DNA from: Robertmurraya siralis
Lineage (GTDB): Bacteria > Bacillota > Bacilli > Bacillales > Cytobacillaceae
Length of the DNA: 64,000 bases
Assembly: GCF_005502275.1 (NCBI RefSeq)
Contig: NZ_SWLZ01000012.1
Coordinates: 59,080 to 123,079, forward strand
Direction: 5' to 3'
Within the stretch, counting starts at the first letter, position 1, and each line of letters starts with the position of its first letter. A model generated the notes under the pieces. The model saw nothing but the letters and a program-made list of their open reading frames with translations. It did not search any database and was not told the DNA's origin. Shown one piece after another: positions 1-7,953 of the stretch. The translations under genes and the position numbers were made by a program.

Positions 1-371
1 AACATTCTTGCTGTTTCTTTTTGCATCTTTTCCAGATCAAGAGCGCCACTTTTTGTCTTAAGCTCTCTCCCAAGAAACATATTTTCATAGATTGGCAAGT
101 CATTAATCAGGTTAAGTTCCTGATGGATAAATGCGATCCCCTGTTTTTGCGAATCTGCGGGAGATTGAAAGTTTACTTCGTGATAATTGATAACAATTGA
201 ACCAGAATCTTGTTTGAGGACACCGCCGAGAATATTCATTAGTGTTGATTTACCAGCTCCATTTTCCCCCAGTAAAGCACAGATTTCCCCACCTTTTATG
301 GAAAAAGAAACGTCTCTGAGGACTTCGTTGCGACCAAAAGCCTTATTAATATGATTCATTTCAATCCGCAT
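1..371 (-). CDS. Sugar ABC transporter ATP-binding protein (RbsA/MglA type), N-terminal part
   Basis: The gene runs off the left edge; only the first about 123 codons are present. The frame starts MRIEMNHINKAFGRNEVL and holds a Walker A motif (GENGAGKST) near residue 38 and a Q-loop with HQELNLI near residue 84, typical of the first nucleotide-binding domain of ribose/galactose-type importers. It lies 72 bp after the substrate-binding protein on the same strand, so it should energise uptake of the ligand bound by that lipoprotein. The missing part should hold the second ATPase domain, followed outside the window by a permease. Confidence 0.9.
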   Translation of the reverse strand, partial: MRIEMNHINKAFGRNEVLRDVSFSIKGGEICALLGENGAGKSTLMNILGGVLKQDSGSIVINYHEVNFQSPADSQKQGIAFIHQELNLINDLPIYENMFLGRELKTKSGALDLEKMQKETARM

Positions 372-443
372 AGTATCACTTCCACACATGGTTTATGTAT
401 TAAAAGAGAGGGTTCAGGCACTGCTATCCCTCTCTCATCTAAC

Positions 444-1427
444 TTAATAAGGTGAACCTTCGTCTAAAAATTGTTCATAATTATCTCGATCAACAATCGT
501 TGTCGGGATGATCGTCTCTTCTTCTACCGACTCTCCATTTAATACTTTCACCGCAATATCGACAGCATCCTTTACCATCGCAGGACTATAAAGGGCAGAC
601 TGAATCCAAATATCTTCATTTTCAGGCATCAGCTTGAAGTATTCCTGCATACCGCCGCCACCAGTAACCACTTGAATGTCTGTGCGACCTGCTTCTCTAA
701 TAGCTTGCAAAACACCAATCGACGTCTCATCATCCATCGAATAAACAGCATCAATTTGGCTATTACTTGTTAAAATATCGGCGAAATCCTTCAATCCATC
801 CTCCCTTGTAAATTGGGTAGCATAGGTTAATAAATTCATATCCGGAGCAAGGCTTTCGATCGTTTCAACAAAGCCTTTCTTTCTCAATTCTGAGACGGAA
901 CCAGAAGATGGAACTTCTAAAATAACCACATTTCCTTCAGTTCCAATTTTGTCGACAATATAGTTTGCTCCTTGAATTCCCATATCTTCATTGTCACCAG
1001 CAACACGATATACCCCATCTACATTTATAGCAATATCAAAATTAATTACTTCAATCCCAGCATCAACTGCCCTTTGAATCGGAACTTCCATCCCTTCCCA
1101 TTGCGGAAAAGCAACAATCGCTTCTGCTCCCCATGTCATGAGATCATCAAGCTGTGACGTCATTTCTTCAGCGTTCGAACTCGTTTGAATTTGATACTCG
1201 ATATCATCAGACAATTCCTTTGCTCTTGCTTCAGCATGATAAGCTACGGCAGCAACCCAGCCATGGGTAACGGCAGGCGCAAGAATACCAATTTTGTACT
1301 TGTTTTTACTGCTATCATCCCCTCCATCATCTCCAGGATTACTACTGGTTGTCGTATTATTGCATGCGGCTAAAACGGGCACCAATATTAGCACAAATAA
1401 TGAAAATACCTTTAACGCCTTCTTCAT
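444..1427 (-). CDS. Sugar ABC transporter substrate-binding lipoprotein (type 1 periplasmic-binding fold)
   Basis: 327 residues. A hydrophobic signal ends in a lipobox with Cys22 (VLAAC), followed by a Gly/Asp/Ser-rich linker, so the mature protein is a membrane-anchored lipoprotein. The body matches the RbsB-like family (YKIGILAPAVTHGWVAAVAY at the start, two lobes, RVAGDNED in the middle). It sits between a dehydrogenase/isomerase pair and the transporter ATPase on the same strand, which points to a sugar or polyol ligand; the ligand itself cannot be read from sequence. An AGGGGGT ribosome binding site precedes the ATG. A cre-like site lies about 85 bp upstream, suggesting separate catabolite control. 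Confidence 0.9.
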   Translation of the reverse strand: MKKALKVFSLFVLILVPVLAACNNTTTSSNPGDDGGDDSSKNKYKIGILAPAVTHGWVAAVAYHAEARAKELSDDIEYQIQTSSNAEEMTSQLDDLMTWGAEAIVAFPQWEGMEVPIQRAVDAGIEVINFDIAINVDGVYRVAGDNEDMGIQGANYIVDKIGTEGNVVILEVPSSGSVSELRKKGFVETIESLAPDMNLLTYATQFTREDGLKDFADILTSNSQIDAVYSMDDETSIGVLQAIREAGRTDIQVVTGGGGMQEYFKLMPENEDIWIQSALYSPAMVKDAVDIAVKVLNGESVEEETIIPTTIVDRDNYEQFLDEGSPY

Positions 1428-1511
1428 AAAAATTAACCCCCTAAATTTATTAGTAATCTACCTGAGTCGATTTCATAACAATTTAACTATCGTTATGAAA
1501 AAGATTCCATT

Positions 1512-1527
1512 TGTTAAAGCGCTTTCA
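1512..1527 (-). promoter_or_regulatory. Candidate cre site (CcpA) upstream of the sugar-binding protein gene
   Basis: Read on the minus strand the bases are TGAAAGCGCTTTAACA, with the AAAGCGCTTT core of catabolite-responsive elements. It overlaps the end of the upstream dehydrogenase gene and lies about 85 bp before the lipoprotein start. Inferred role: CcpA repression of the transporter when glucose is present. Confidence 0.55.
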
Positions 1528-2529
1528 TTCAACTGAGGATAATTGCACTATTTGTTCACTTTCCAGAGATGTTTGAATGGCCTCCATCATTTTCATTGTT
1601 GCAAGTACATCGTTTAATGGGATAATATTATTCTCTTCATTGTTTTCAACACAGTTGATAAAGTAAGAAAGTTCATTTTGAAATGCATTCTCTTGAGGAA
1701 TATCTATAGAAGATTTTTCATTACTCTTGTAGTAGTGGACAGAACTTTGGGTGATTCTCTCGATATTGTTACCAGCCGATAAGCGAAAATCAATCGCAGC
1801 ATCTTCTCCTTGAATTCGAAAAAACATTGAAAACGGATAAGCTGTCGGCATACGATGTGATGCTTCAACAAATGCCTTCGTGCCATTTTTCAAAATGAGA
1901 GTGGTCATAATATGATCCCATGCCCCATTTTCATTTTTCGAGCCGACGGCATATACAGTTTTGATTTCACCAAGAAGATGGCAAATAAAATCTATATCAT
2001 GAATATGCAAATCATAGAGGGCTCCACCGCTTTTTTCAGGATATTTAAACCAATGGTTCCATTTTGGTACTTGCCCTAATCTTCCCGCATGAATGAATTC
2101 AACATGGTTCAGTTTGCCCGTATCATAATACGATTTAATTGCTTTGTATTCGGGCCAAAATCGAAGCACATGGGCGACAAACAATTTCACTTTATTTCGT
2201 TGAACTGCCTCTATGATCCTTTCAACCGATTCAACTGTTAATGACAAAGGTTTTTCACAAATAATATCTTTTTTTGCTTCTGCTGCTTTAATGATAAATT
2301 CTTCATGTAAAAATGTCGGTAAACAAATATCAATAATGTTAATTTGCGGATCGTTCAAAAGAGCTTCGTACGTTTTCACCAATCGAACCTTTTTCCAGTT
2401 AGGTCCATCTATTTTTTGTTCATCGCTCTTGCTAAAGACGGCAGCAACGTTAGCGCTTTCAATTTGTTGATAAGCGTCAAAATGAGTTTTACCAATAAAG
2501 CCCCAGCCTACTAATCCGATGTTCTTCAT
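1525..2529 (-). CDS. Gfo/Idh/MocA family oxidoreductase
   Basis: 334 residues. The N-terminal Rossmann fold starts GLVGWGFIGKTHFDAY and the family motif EKP follows in CEKPLSLT near residue 92. Members are NAD(P)-dependent dehydrogenases of sugars, polyols or sugar acids. Its start overlaps the stop of the upstream TIM-barrel gene by 4 bp (ATGA), so the two are translationally coupled and probably act on the same substrate. A second family member at 3525-4529 is clearly different in sequence, so this is not a recent duplication. The exact substrate is unknown; inositol, scyllo-inositol or an oxidised sugar are reasonable candidates. Confidence 0.9.
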   Translation of the reverse strand: MKNIGLVGWGFIGKTHFDAYQQIESANVAAVFSKSDEQKIDGPNWKKVRLVKTYEALLNDPQINIIDICLPTFLHEEFIIKAAEAKKDIICEKPLSLTVESVERIIEAVQRNKVKLFVAHVLRFWPEYKAIKSYYDTGKLNHVEFIHAGRLGQVPKWNHWFKYPEKSGGALYDLHIHDIDFICHLLGEIKTVYAVGSKNENGAWDHIMTTLILKNGTKAFVEASHRMPTAYPFSMFFRIQGEDAAIDFRLSAGNNIERITQSSVHYYKSNEKSSIDIPQENAFQNELSYFINCVENNEENNIIPLNDVLATMKMMEAIQTSLESEQIVQLSSVE

Positions 2530-3350
2530 CTTACTCCTCCCAGTTTACTTAGAATGGTAGAAAGATAGTGGAAGGAACGTTGAACGCTATCGTTCACCAC
2601 TTCAAGGCCACTCGGCCCTTCAGGGGTAAATTCGATTTCCACACTGATCGGTCCCTTATAATTTGCGCGTTCAAGTATCTGGAAAATTCTTAGGAAATTA
2701 ATATTTCCATCTCCAATAGCAGGGAAATTCCATTCTTGATTAGCGCCGAGTTTATCCTTCAGATGAATAAATTCAACCTCCGCTACTGATGCCTGTAAAT
2801 CATCGTACGGCTCAATATTTCCATAAAAGAGCACATTTGCTGTGTCATAGTTGATTTTTATTCGCCTAGAAAGCAATTGAACAAGCCTATTTAAAGCAGT
2901 TCCAGTGGCGTAATTATTTCCATGTGTTTCGATCACGAGAACCTTGTTCAATCTTTCGCACATCTCAATAACTGGCAGTAGATTACGAATTAATATTTGT
3001 TCATCTTCTATGACATCTGAATCGTGATGGGGGTCTCCGGTGGCAGTAATGATATATTTGCACTCAAAAAAATTTGCTAATTCGACATTTTTGAGCACAT
3101 TAATGATGCCAGCTTCCGTCATCACATTGCTATGAGCTCCTATCCCAACACAGCGCATTTCATATTGATGTAGCAGTTTCTTTATTGCAAGTAATTCTTT
3201 TTCCGACATTTCTGGTAAAACATGAGCCGTATGATCTTTTACTGCTGCAAGCTCAATTTGCTTAAATCCAGCTTTAGCAGCCCCTTTAACCGCATCCTCC
3301 AATGAAAAGCCGTGGTACGTATTTGAATTAATAGCCAATTGATCTATCAT
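2526..3350 (-). CDS. Sugar phosphate isomerase/epimerase-like TIM-barrel protein
   Basis: 274 residues of the xylose-isomerase-like TIM-barrel superfamily (IolE/IolI/YcjR relatives). Typical segments are YIITATGDPHHDSD, VIETHGNN, KINYDTANVLFYG and the C-terminal PISVEIEFTPEGP, which supply metal-binding Glu, Asp and His residues. It is the first gene of an operon continuing with the dehydrogenase at 1525-2529 and the sugar importer. A TTGACG/TACTAT promoter with a LacI-type operator lies about 100 bp upstream. The reaction (epimerase, isomerase or dehydratase) cannot be decided from sequence. Confidence 0.85.
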   Translation of the reverse strand: MIDQLAINSNTYHGFSLEDAVKGAAKAGFKQIELAAVKDHTAHVLPEMSEKELLAIKKLLHQYEMRCVGIGAHSNVMTEAGIINVLKNVELANFFECKYIITATGDPHHDSDVIEDEQILIRNLLPVIEMCERLNKVLVIETHGNNYATGTALNRLVQLLSRRIKINYDTANVLFYGNIEPYDDLQASVAEVEFIHLKDKLGANQEWNFPAIGDGNINFLRIFQILERANYKGPISVEIEFTPEGPSGLEVVNDSVQRSFHYLSTILSKLGGVR

Positions 3351-3369
3351 GCGTACCTCCTTTAATTGA

Positions 3370-3383
3370 TGTAATTGATTTCA
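3370..3383. promoter_or_regulatory. Possible weak second operator in the leader
   Basis: The bases TGTAATTGATTTCA match the palindromic operator at 5563-5576 at 12 of 14 positions. Its centre is 79 bp from the strong operator at 3449-3462, a distance that could allow looping. It may also be chance in AT-rich DNA. Confidence 0.3.
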
Positions 3384-3448
3384 TTATTCGACATTTCCGA
3401 TATTTCAGTTCTTTTACTAATTTTATAGAGAAGTAAAATCGCTGATTA

Positions 3449-3462
3449 TGTAATCCGTTACA
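3449..3462. promoter_or_regulatory. LacI-family operator (isomerase operon)
   Basis: TGTAATCCGTTACA is the exact reverse complement of the site at 5680-5693 and a close match to the perfect palindrome at 5563-5576. It lies 3 bp past the -10 box, over the expected transcription start, so a bound repressor would block initiation. Confidence 0.8.
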
Positions 3463-3465
3463 TCT

Positions 3466-3494
3466 ATAGTAAAAGAAAATTCTGACTTCGTCAA
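3466..3494 (-). promoter_or_regulatory. Sigma-A promoter of the isomerase-dehydrogenase operon
   Basis: On the minus strand TTGACG (3489-3494) is followed after 17 bp by TACTAT (3466-3471). The spacing is ideal and the operator follows directly. Confidence 0.75.
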
Positions 3495-3524
3495 TTCCAT
3501 TTAAAAAAGACTGATCTTTTTACT

Positions 3525-4529
3525 TTATGTTAGTATTTTTTCAATGACCCTTAAAGTAGCTATTGCGTCTTCTCCTGTAACTTCTGGTTCTTTATCATGA
3601 ACAATTGCATCAACAAAGGCATTAATAACCCCACTGTTAGTTTGATTGTCATTCGTCTGAATGGAATCAAATTGATATTTGCACACTTCTCCATCTTTTT
3701 TTTCAATAATTAACGGTGCTTTCGGATCATGATAGATTTTTATGATCCCTTTTTGACAATAAATCGCTGTAGAATTATCTTCGGCACCATAATATGTCCA
3801 AGAGAAGGAAGCGGTTCCCAGACGTCCTTTTTTTGTTTTTAGCGCACAGACAACGTTGTCGCATACTTCTATTGGCTCCCCATTTTCGTCTACTTTATCT
3901 AATGCGCTATGGAAAGCATGGACTTCAGCGATCTCATCGTTCAATAGATAATGAATTAAATCGATTTTATGGATCCCTAAATCGCCTGCAACGCCCGAAT
4001 AAGAACGAGCTTTCTTAAAGAACCAGGTAGAATTACTTTTATTAACACCCCATGATTCAGGACCTTGGTGACCAAAAGTAGTTGTAAAAGTTAAGACTTC
4101 ACCCAGTTGCTTGCTGTCAATTAATTCTTTTGCCTTTTTATGAGCCTCAGTAAAGCGTTGGTTATGAGCAACCATTAATTTTTTTCCTGACTTCTTTTGT
4201 GCTTCGAGTATTTCTTCAGCATGTTTTATGCTGATTGCCAGCGGTTTTTCACATAAAACGTGCTTATCGTGTAATAATGCTTGAATCGAATGAATATGGT
4301 GTACATCATTGGTTGAGCAAACACTGATTGCTGCAATCGTCCGATCTTGATAAAGCTCCTCTACAGACTGAACCGCATGGCCAGCAAATTTTTCGGCTAA
4401 CGCCATTGCACGCTCCTGATTATGATCAAAGAAAACTAAACGATCAACATAAGGATTTGCTTTATACTCTGGTGCATGGCGATGCTTCGTGATGGAGCCG
4501 CAGCCAATAATCCCTACTGAAATCCCCAT
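3525..4529 (-). CDS. Gfo/Idh/MocA family oxidoreductase
   Basis: 334 residues with the Rossmann start GISVGIIGCGSITKHRHAPEY and the EKP motif in CEKPLAIS near residue 95. Later GDLGIHKIDLIHYLL holds the conserved Asp/His region that binds substrate. An AAGGAGG site precedes the ATG. The gene starts 14 bp after the stop of the LacI regulator and should be co-transcribed with it, so the regulator and one catabolic enzyme share a promoter. It is an NAD(P)-dependent sugar or polyol dehydrogenase by family; the substrate is not known. Confidence 0.9.
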   Translation of the reverse strand: MGISVGIIGCGSITKHRHAPEYKANPYVDRLVFFDHNQERAMALAEKFAGHAVQSVEELYQDRTIAAISVCSTNDVHHIHSIQALLHDKHVLCEKPLAISIKHAEEILEAQKKSGKKLMVAHNQRFTEAHKKAKELIDSKQLGEVLTFTTTFGHQGPESWGVNKSNSTWFFKKARSYSGVAGDLGIHKIDLIHYLLNDEIAEVHAFHSALDKVDENGEPIEVCDNVVCALKTKKGRLGTASFSWTYYGAEDNSTAIYCQKGIIKIYHDPKAPLIIEKKDGEVCKYQFDSIQTNDNQTNSGVINAFVDAIVHDKEPEVTGEDAIATLRVIEKILT

Positions 4530-4543
4530 TCTTTGTAACCTCC

Positions 4544-5533
4544 TTAACCCATTGTCGATTCACGAATGATCAATTCATGATCTAACAAAATGCTTTCCAC
4601 TTTATTTTCATGAATACTATTAATTAACATGGTCGCAGCAGTACAACCCATTTTGTACATTGGTTGAGCAACCGTAGTCAAAGTTGGATTTGTCATATTG
4701 GAGAAACTAATATTATCAAAGCCGACGACAGCAATATCATCTGGAGCTTTTAACCCTGATGCGTTCATTTCCTTTAAAGCACCTATTGCCAAAGTATCTG
4801 ATACTGCAAAGATTGCAGATGGCTTTTCTTTTAATTTCAGAAGCATTCTCATCGCTTGCACTCCGTCTTGGAAATCAAGCTGGGTTGTATTATAGATCCA
4901 TTCCTTGCGCAGCGGTAGATTGAATTCAGCCAAAGCCCTTTCGTAGCCACTTCTTCTCTGTCTCGCATAAAGAAACTTTTCGTCTGAATTGATAAGTGCG
5001 ATTTTTTCATTGCCTATTTTAATCAAATGCTTAACTGCGTGATAAGCGGCCAATTCATTGTCAATACTTACATACGGAATTACATTGCTTTCATCATACT
5101 CACTACATAAAATAATAGAATGGTTTTCAGCAAGCTCAATCAATTTTTGCATATTGACTGTAGGGTCCATGGAAATGACACCATCTGCCAATTTGTTTTT
5201 TACCATATTAAAATAGATATCTTCGCGCTCTGGATTCGAATTAGTTTCACATAGAAGAATATTGTAGTGATGGGCAATTGCGGTATTTTGAATACCATTA
5301 ATAATTTCCGTATAAAAGGGATTTGAAATGCTTGGAATCAACACTAGTAGAAGACGGCTCTCCGAATTTCGCAAGTTTCTCCCGAGCATACTCGGTTCAT
5401 AATTTAATTCTTTTATTGCATTTTCAACTTTTAATCTAGTGCTTGGACTTACAGTTGAATTGTTATTTAGCACTCTTGAAACGGTAGCAACTGAAACCCC
5501 AGCTTTTTGCGCTACTTCCTGTATATTCGCCAT
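4544..5533 (-). CDS. LacI-family transcriptional repressor
   Basis: 329 residues. The N-terminal helix-turn-helix reads MANIQEVAQKAGVSVATVSR and the rest is a periplasmic-binding-like effector domain (LLVLIPSISNPFYTEIINGI, VVGFDNISFSNM). I chose the ATG at 5533, preceded by AGGATG, because the longer frame to 5611 begins inside the -35 box. It very likely represses its own gene, the isomerase operon at 3350 and the divergent gene at 5719, because all three promoters carry the same 14-bp palindrome. The inducer should be the sugar handled by this cluster. Confidence 0.93.
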   Translation of the reverse strand: MANIQEVAQKAGVSVATVSRVLNNNSTVSPSTRLKVENAIKELNYEPSMLGRNLRNSESRLLLVLIPSISNPFYTEIINGIQNTAIAHHYNILLCETNSNPEREDIYFNMVKNKLADGVISMDPTVNMQKLIELAENHSIILCSEYDESNVIPYVSIDNELAAYHAVKHLIKIGNEKIALINSDEKFLYARQRRSGYERALAEFNLPLRKEWIYNTTQLDFQDGVQAMRMLLKLKEKPSAIFAVSDTLAIGALKEMNASGLKAPDDIAVVGFDNISFSNMTNPTLTTVAQPMYKMGCTAATMLINSIHENKVESILLDHELIIRESTMG

Positions 5534-5562
5534 CAAACATCCTGCTTTCAAACTCATAGTAA

Positions 5563-5576
5563 TGTAATCGATTACA
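5563..5576. promoter_or_regulatory. LacI-family operator (autoregulation)
   Basis: TGTAATCGATTACA is a perfect 14-bp palindrome lying just after the -10 box of the repressor promoter. It is the best copy of the three operators in this cluster. Confidence 0.82.
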
Positions 5577-5582
5577 AAATAA

Positions 5583-5611
5583 ATTGTAAAATTAATTTCT
5601 TGCTTTGTCAA
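5583..5611 (-). promoter_or_regulatory. Sigma-A promoter of the LacI regulator
   Basis: On the minus strand TTGACA (5606-5611), 17 bp, TACAAT (5583-5588). A near-consensus promoter whose start site falls in the palindrome at 5563-5576. Confidence 0.8.
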
Positions 5612-5666
5612 TCATCAAAAAAAGTTAATATATTTAGAGTTTTAATGATTATTTCAATTATTTTTT

Positions 5667-5693
5667 TGTTATAATCAAATGTAACGGATTACA
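5667..5693 (+). promoter_or_regulatory. Extended -10 promoter with LacI-family operator for the gene at 5719
   Basis: TGTTATAAT at 5667-5675 is an extended -10 element without a clear -35. Four bases later comes TGTAACGGATTACA (5680-5693), the third copy of the operator. Promoter and operator are arranged as at the other two sites. Confidence 0.75.
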
Positions 5694-5718
5694 AAAGTTA
5701 TAAGGAGGTTTGATTTTT

Positions 5719-6687
5719 ATGAGATTAGGTGTTTTTTCTGTATTGTATTCGGATAAAGGCTTGGAGGAAATGTTAGATCATGTAGCTGCAATGGGGATTG
5801 AAGCAATCGAAATTGGAACGGGTGGCTACCCTGGGAACGCTCATTGTGACATCGATGAGTTGTTAAATGATAAGGAAAAACAAAAGGAATTTGTCGATAA
5901 AATATTAAGTCGCGGCTTAATTGTAAGCGCTTTAAGCTGCCATTCCAATCCACTTCACCCACAAAAAAAGATACGTGACGAAGCAGATGAGTTATTAACA
6001 AAAACAATCAAGTTAGCAAACCGCTTGAATATTCCGGTTGTCAATACTTTTTCCGGTTGTCCTGGCGATCACGAAAACGCAAAATTCCCCAATTGGCCAG
6101 TTGCTCCTTGGCCAAATGATTTCCAAGAGATTTTGAAATGGCAATGGGAAGAAAAAATAATCCCTTATTGGAAGGATAAAGCCCGTTTTGCTGAACAACA
6201 TCAAGTAAAAATTGGACTTGAATTGCATGGCGGATTTTCTGTCCATACTCCTGCCACTCTTCTTCGATTAAGAAAAGAATGTGGGGCAGCAATTGGAGCA
6301 AATCTTGATCCTAGCCATATGTGGTGGCAGGGAATTGATCCAGTTGAGGCAATTAAAATATTAGGTCGCGAACAAGCAATATATCACTTTCATGCTAAAG
6401 ATACAATCATCGATCAGCCTGTTTTAAACCGGAACGGGATTACGGATATGACCTCCTATGCCGATATGAAAAATCGTTCTTGGTATTTTCGTACGGTTGG
6501 CTACGGGCACGACGCTAAAGTTTGGGCTGACATGCTGAGCGTCCTCCGCCTTTACGATTATGACTATGTCGTCAGTATCGAACATGAAGATGGCCTTATG
6601 TCGATTGATGAAGGATTATCAAAAGCAGTGAATACGTTAAAGCCGTTAATATTTAAAGAAGCTACTTCTAATATGTGGTGGACATAA
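5719..6687 (+). CDS. Sugar phosphate isomerase/epimerase (xylose isomerase-like TIM barrel)
   Basis: 322 residues. The start is the ATG at 5719, 10 bp after AAGGAGG; an in-frame TTG at 5710 is too close to the ribosome binding site. The sequence shows the TIM-barrel pattern with metal-ligand regions IGLELHGGFSVHTP, GANLDPSHMWWQ, HFHAKDT and VVSIEHED. Relatives include inosose dehydratase/isomerase-like enzymes and sugar epimerases. It is transcribed away from the LacI gene and carries its own copy of the operator, so it belongs to the same regulon as the minus-strand genes. The substrate is unknown. Confidence 0.88.
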   Translation: MRLGVFSVLYSDKGLEEMLDHVAAMGIEAIEIGTGGYPGNAHCDIDELLNDKEKQKEFVDKILSRGLIVSALSCHSNPLHPQKKIRDEADELLTKTIKLANRLNIPVVNTFSGCPGDHENAKFPNWPVAPWPNDFQEILKWQWEEKIIPYWKDKARFAEQHQVKIGLELHGGFSVHTPATLLRLRKECGAAIGANLDPSHMWWQGIDPVEAIKILGREQAIYHFHAKDTIIDQPVLNRNGITDMTSYADMKNRSWYFRTVGYGHDAKVWADMLSVLRLYDYDYVVSIEHEDGLMSIDEGLSKAVNTLKPLIFKEATSNMWWT

Positions 6688-6690
6688 ACT

Positions 6691-6730
6691 GCACGGGCCT
6701 TTTGCTTTGTTTCAAAGCGAAAGGCCTGCA
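6691..6730 (+). terminator. Hairpin after the TIM-barrel gene
   Basis: GGCCTTTTGCTTTG pairs imperfectly with CAAAGCGAAAGGCC just after the stop codon. There is no strong T tract, so termination may be partial. Confidence 0.5.
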
Positions 6731-6861
6731 CTTTGGAACTCATATGCTTTTTATTCTTCCTATATTTCTTTGTTGTGCGTCTCTTCTGCTGGCGAATTTT
6801 TATATGGGCTATTTTTGCTAAGATAGAACTTCTCTTAAAAGGACAGAGTTATTACGCACTA

Positions 6862-7134
6862 CTATTTAAAAAGACAATTAACTCCTCGAACGATTTTCAT
6901 ATGGTGAGACAGAATTCTTGCATGTCTTCCTTCCTCTGTGTAACGGTTTTGCAATGGTTTGAGTCGTTCAATAAACTCATGGTCACAACGGCAGCGATCC
7001 CTTGTCCGTTGATAGCAGAAGTCATGCTGTTGGCACGCTGCATCGACAGCGTTGATAGGGGCTCCTGGACCACTGCATCCCGGTCCGCACCAATTATAAC
7101 GAGGGAACAAACAAAAACGCGGAAATCTTACCAC
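6862..7134 (-). CDS. Small phospholipase A2-like protein (parvovirus VP1-type fold)
   Basis: 90 residues starting at a GTG 8 bp after a strong AAGGAGG site; longer frames have no ribosome binding site. The N-terminal half has a Cys/Gly/Pro-rich stretch (CGPGCSGPG) followed by DAACQQHDFCY, which matches the HD-containing active site of secreted phospholipases A2, with His37 as probable catalytic base and a calcium-loop-like glycine stretch before it. Such short proteins are known in Bacillus and often labelled parvovirus coat VP1-like. No signal peptide is visible. Function in Bacillus is not established; a role in spores or membranes is conjecture. It is a single-gene unit. Confidence 0.75.
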   Translation of the reverse strand: MVRFPRFCLFPRYNWCGPGCSGPGAPINAVDAACQQHDFCYQRTRDRCRCDHEFIERLKPLQNRYTEEGRHARILSHHMKIVRGVNCLFK

Positions 7135-7244
7135 CCTCTTCACCTCCTTGTATACAATTAAGACTGTCATAATACAATATGAGTGAAAAGAGAACGAAGT
7201 ATAGCCGTTTATCAAGTAAAAGAAATAATCGTATTTTCTCTGGT

Positions 7245-7949
7245 TCAGCTTTCTTTTCTTTTAAAAAGTATAATAAGTAAAGCAAAACTGATAATGAGGT
7301 AAAGGAGGACGAAGATAGAATCGGTGAACAAAGATTCTAAAAATAAAATTTCATCCCCCTCCTCCATATGCTTGATTACGGTAAAAACCGGTGGAAATAT
7401 CCATAAGAACCAATTTGCAATTGATGCTAATTCCGCCAACGATTTAGCAGAAATAGAGAGAACGATTACGAGCACAGCAGATAACCACGAATACTTTTTC
7501 GTCCCCCATTTTGTTGCTGAAAAGAGGGTTCCTATTAAAATACCAAAAAACGAAAAAATCACATGGCTGCTGACAGAGATTAGAATTAATGGGAGCGAGA
7601 GACTTCCCTTAAAGCTGTCTGTCATGATTGGGTAGAAAATTGCAAACGCATGAAGTGGAAGACTAATCACTATGATGGATAGCCATTTTCCTATTAAATA
7701 TTTTTCCTTCCTCCCAAGTTGAAAAAACAAAATATATTTCTCTTGTTCTTCTTCCAATGAAAAAACTGTCATTGAAATCCATGTGATTGTTAAATATATC
7801 GCAATCGATGAAGCCCCATAGCTGCTAAGGATGGGGGCATTGTCATAAGTGTAGAGAATAAATATCCATAACAAAAATAGAGAGGCAGGAGGAATAAACT
7901 TTAATGATTGAATATAACTTTTAATTTGATAATGCACAAATGAGCTCAC
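7245..7949 (-). CDS. ABC-2 type exporter permease-like membrane protein
   Basis: 234 residues with about six hydrophobic segments (for example near residues 17-33, 47-62, 85-105, 115-140, 155-180 and 205-228). No enzymatic motif is seen. It starts with GTG 4 bp after the stop of the ATPase gene at 7954, with AGGTAGGGT as ribosome binding site, so the two form a transporter pair. Transported substrate unknown; export of a lipid, peptide or drug is usual for this arrangement. Confidence 0.75.
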   Translation of the reverse strand: MSSFVHYQIKSYIQSLKFIPPASLFLLWIFILYTYDNAPILSSYGASSIAIYLTITWISMTVFSLEEEQEKYILFFQLGRKEKYLIGKWLSIIVISLPLHAFAIFYPIMTDSFKGSLSLPLILISVSSHVIFSFFGILIGTLFSATKWGTKKYSWLSAVLVIVLSISAKSLAELASIANWFLWIFPPVFTVIKHMEEGDEILFLESLFTDSIFVLLYLIISFALLIILFKRKES

Positions 7950-7953
7950 TACC

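Noticed and set aside
5932..5945. cre-like TGTAAGCGCTTTAA inside the isomerase gene
   Set aside because: Matches only part of the cre consensus and lies about 210 bp into the coding region; could be chance.
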